Shown one piece after another: positions 15,976-16,367 of a stretch of 16,367 bases of DNA. Made by a program: the position numbers and the translations under genes. The notes beneath the pieces are model-generated. The model searched no databases, was not told the DNA's origin, and worked only from the letters and a program-made list of their open reading frames with translations. Every line of letters starts with the position of its first letter. The stretch's first letter is position 1. The stretch comes from Pseudomonadota bacterium (GTDB lineage Bacteria; Pseudomonadota; Alphaproteobacteria; Rhizobiales; Devosiaceae). The stretch is from positions 1-16,367 of the forward strand of contig JAEWCE010000333.1 in NCBI GenBank assembly GCA_023390785.1, given 5' to 3'.

Positions 15976-16367
15976 ATGAAGATCGCCATGATCGGCGCCG
16001 GCTATGTCGGCCTCGTCACCGGTGCGTGCTTTGCCGATTTCGGCCACGACGTCACCTGCATCGACAGCGACCCGGCGCGCGTCGCGGCCCTCACCCGCGG
16101 CGAGATCCCGATCTACGAGCCCGGCCTCGAAGCGCTGATCCGCAAGGGCGAGCTGGCCGGCCGGCTGCGCTTTACCGGCGACCTCGCGCAGGGCATCGCC
16201 GGAGCGGCAGTGATCTTCATCGCGGTGGGCACGCCGTCGCGCCGTGGTGATGGCCACGCCGATCTGAGCTACATCTACGCCGCCGCCCGCGACCTGGCGC
16301 CGCTCCTCTCCGGCTATACGGTGATCGTCGACAAATCGACTGTGCCGGTCGGCACCGGCGACGAGGT
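15976..16367 (+). CDS. ugd: UDP-glucose 6-dehydrogenase, N-terminal part (runs off window)
   Basis: The first 130 codons are present and open to the window end. The NAD-binding motif GAGYVG is at residues 7-12, followed by the acidic Asp ending the second strand (VTCIDSD). YEPGLE and the VGTP segment followed by the DKSTVPVGT segment are hallmarks of the UDP-glucose/GDP-mannose dehydrogenase family. The enzyme oxidises UDP-glucose to UDP-glucuronate for polysaccharide or lipid modification. A UDP-ManNAc or GDP-mannose dehydrogenase cannot be fully excluded without the C-terminal half, but YEPGLE favours UDP-glucose. GGAG lies eight bases before the ATG. The 21-base gap to dxs suggests a shared transcript. 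Confidence 0.9.
   Translation, partial: MKIAMIGAGYVGLVTGACFADFGHDVTCIDSDPARVAALTRGEIPIYEPGLEALIRKGELAGRLRFTGDLAQGIAGAAVIFIAVGTPSRRGDGHADLSYIYAAARDLAPLLSGYTVIVDKSTVPVGTGDE

Overview
This GC-rich window looks like a chromosomal segment of an alphaproteobacterium of the Hyphomicrobiales (Rhizobiales), perhaps a Devosia-like genus. The genus is a guess. The order rests on the three-piece proton-translocating transhydrogenase (pntAA, pntAB, pntB), a small protein with an aa3-type cytochrome oxidase subunit IV motif beside it, a DUF992 secreted protein, a DUF882/M15-type cell-wall peptidase, and a perfect CtrA-type box. There is no tRNA, rRNA, CRISPR array, insertion sequence or phage gene that I can see, and no gap between genes exceeds about 245 bases.

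Layout. The left edge holds what may be the last codons of an upstream gene and its terminator, then a secreted DUF992 protein with its own terminator (183-709). From 720 to 8515 everything is on the minus strand. A first group, in order of transcription, is an unrecognised membrane protein, a cytosolic DsbA/FrnE-like oxidoreductase and an N-terminally anchored alpha/beta hydrolase. A second, tightly spaced group is an M3 oligopeptidase (pepF), a two-helix subunit-IV-like membrane protein, pntAA, pntAB and pntB, closed by a clear rho-independent terminator at 3466-3496. This group couples NADPH supply to the proton gradient; why the peptidase heads it is not obvious.

At 8516-8691 the orientation flips, and everything to the right is on the plus strand: a sigma-54-dependent NtrC-family response regulator, a periplasmic L,D-transpeptidase with a strong terminator, a DUF882/M15-type peptidase, dxs (first enzyme of the MEP isoprenoid pathway), and the start of a UDP-glucose 6-dehydrogenase gene that runs off the window. 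The divergent gap carries TTAA-N7-TTAAC, the full CtrA consensus. The regulator may therefore be cell-cycle controlled, as tacA is in Caulobacter, and it sits beside two envelope-modifying enzymes.

Most of the window is housekeeping. The items most worth a second look are the CtrA-box/sigma-54 regulator/cell-wall enzyme neighbourhood, a perfect hairpin that buries the ribosome-binding site of the TTG-started dxs, the unusual dxs-ugd pairing, the extra membrane protein in the pnt operon and the unknown membrane protein at 2316-3419. I found no clearly new defence or mobile system.
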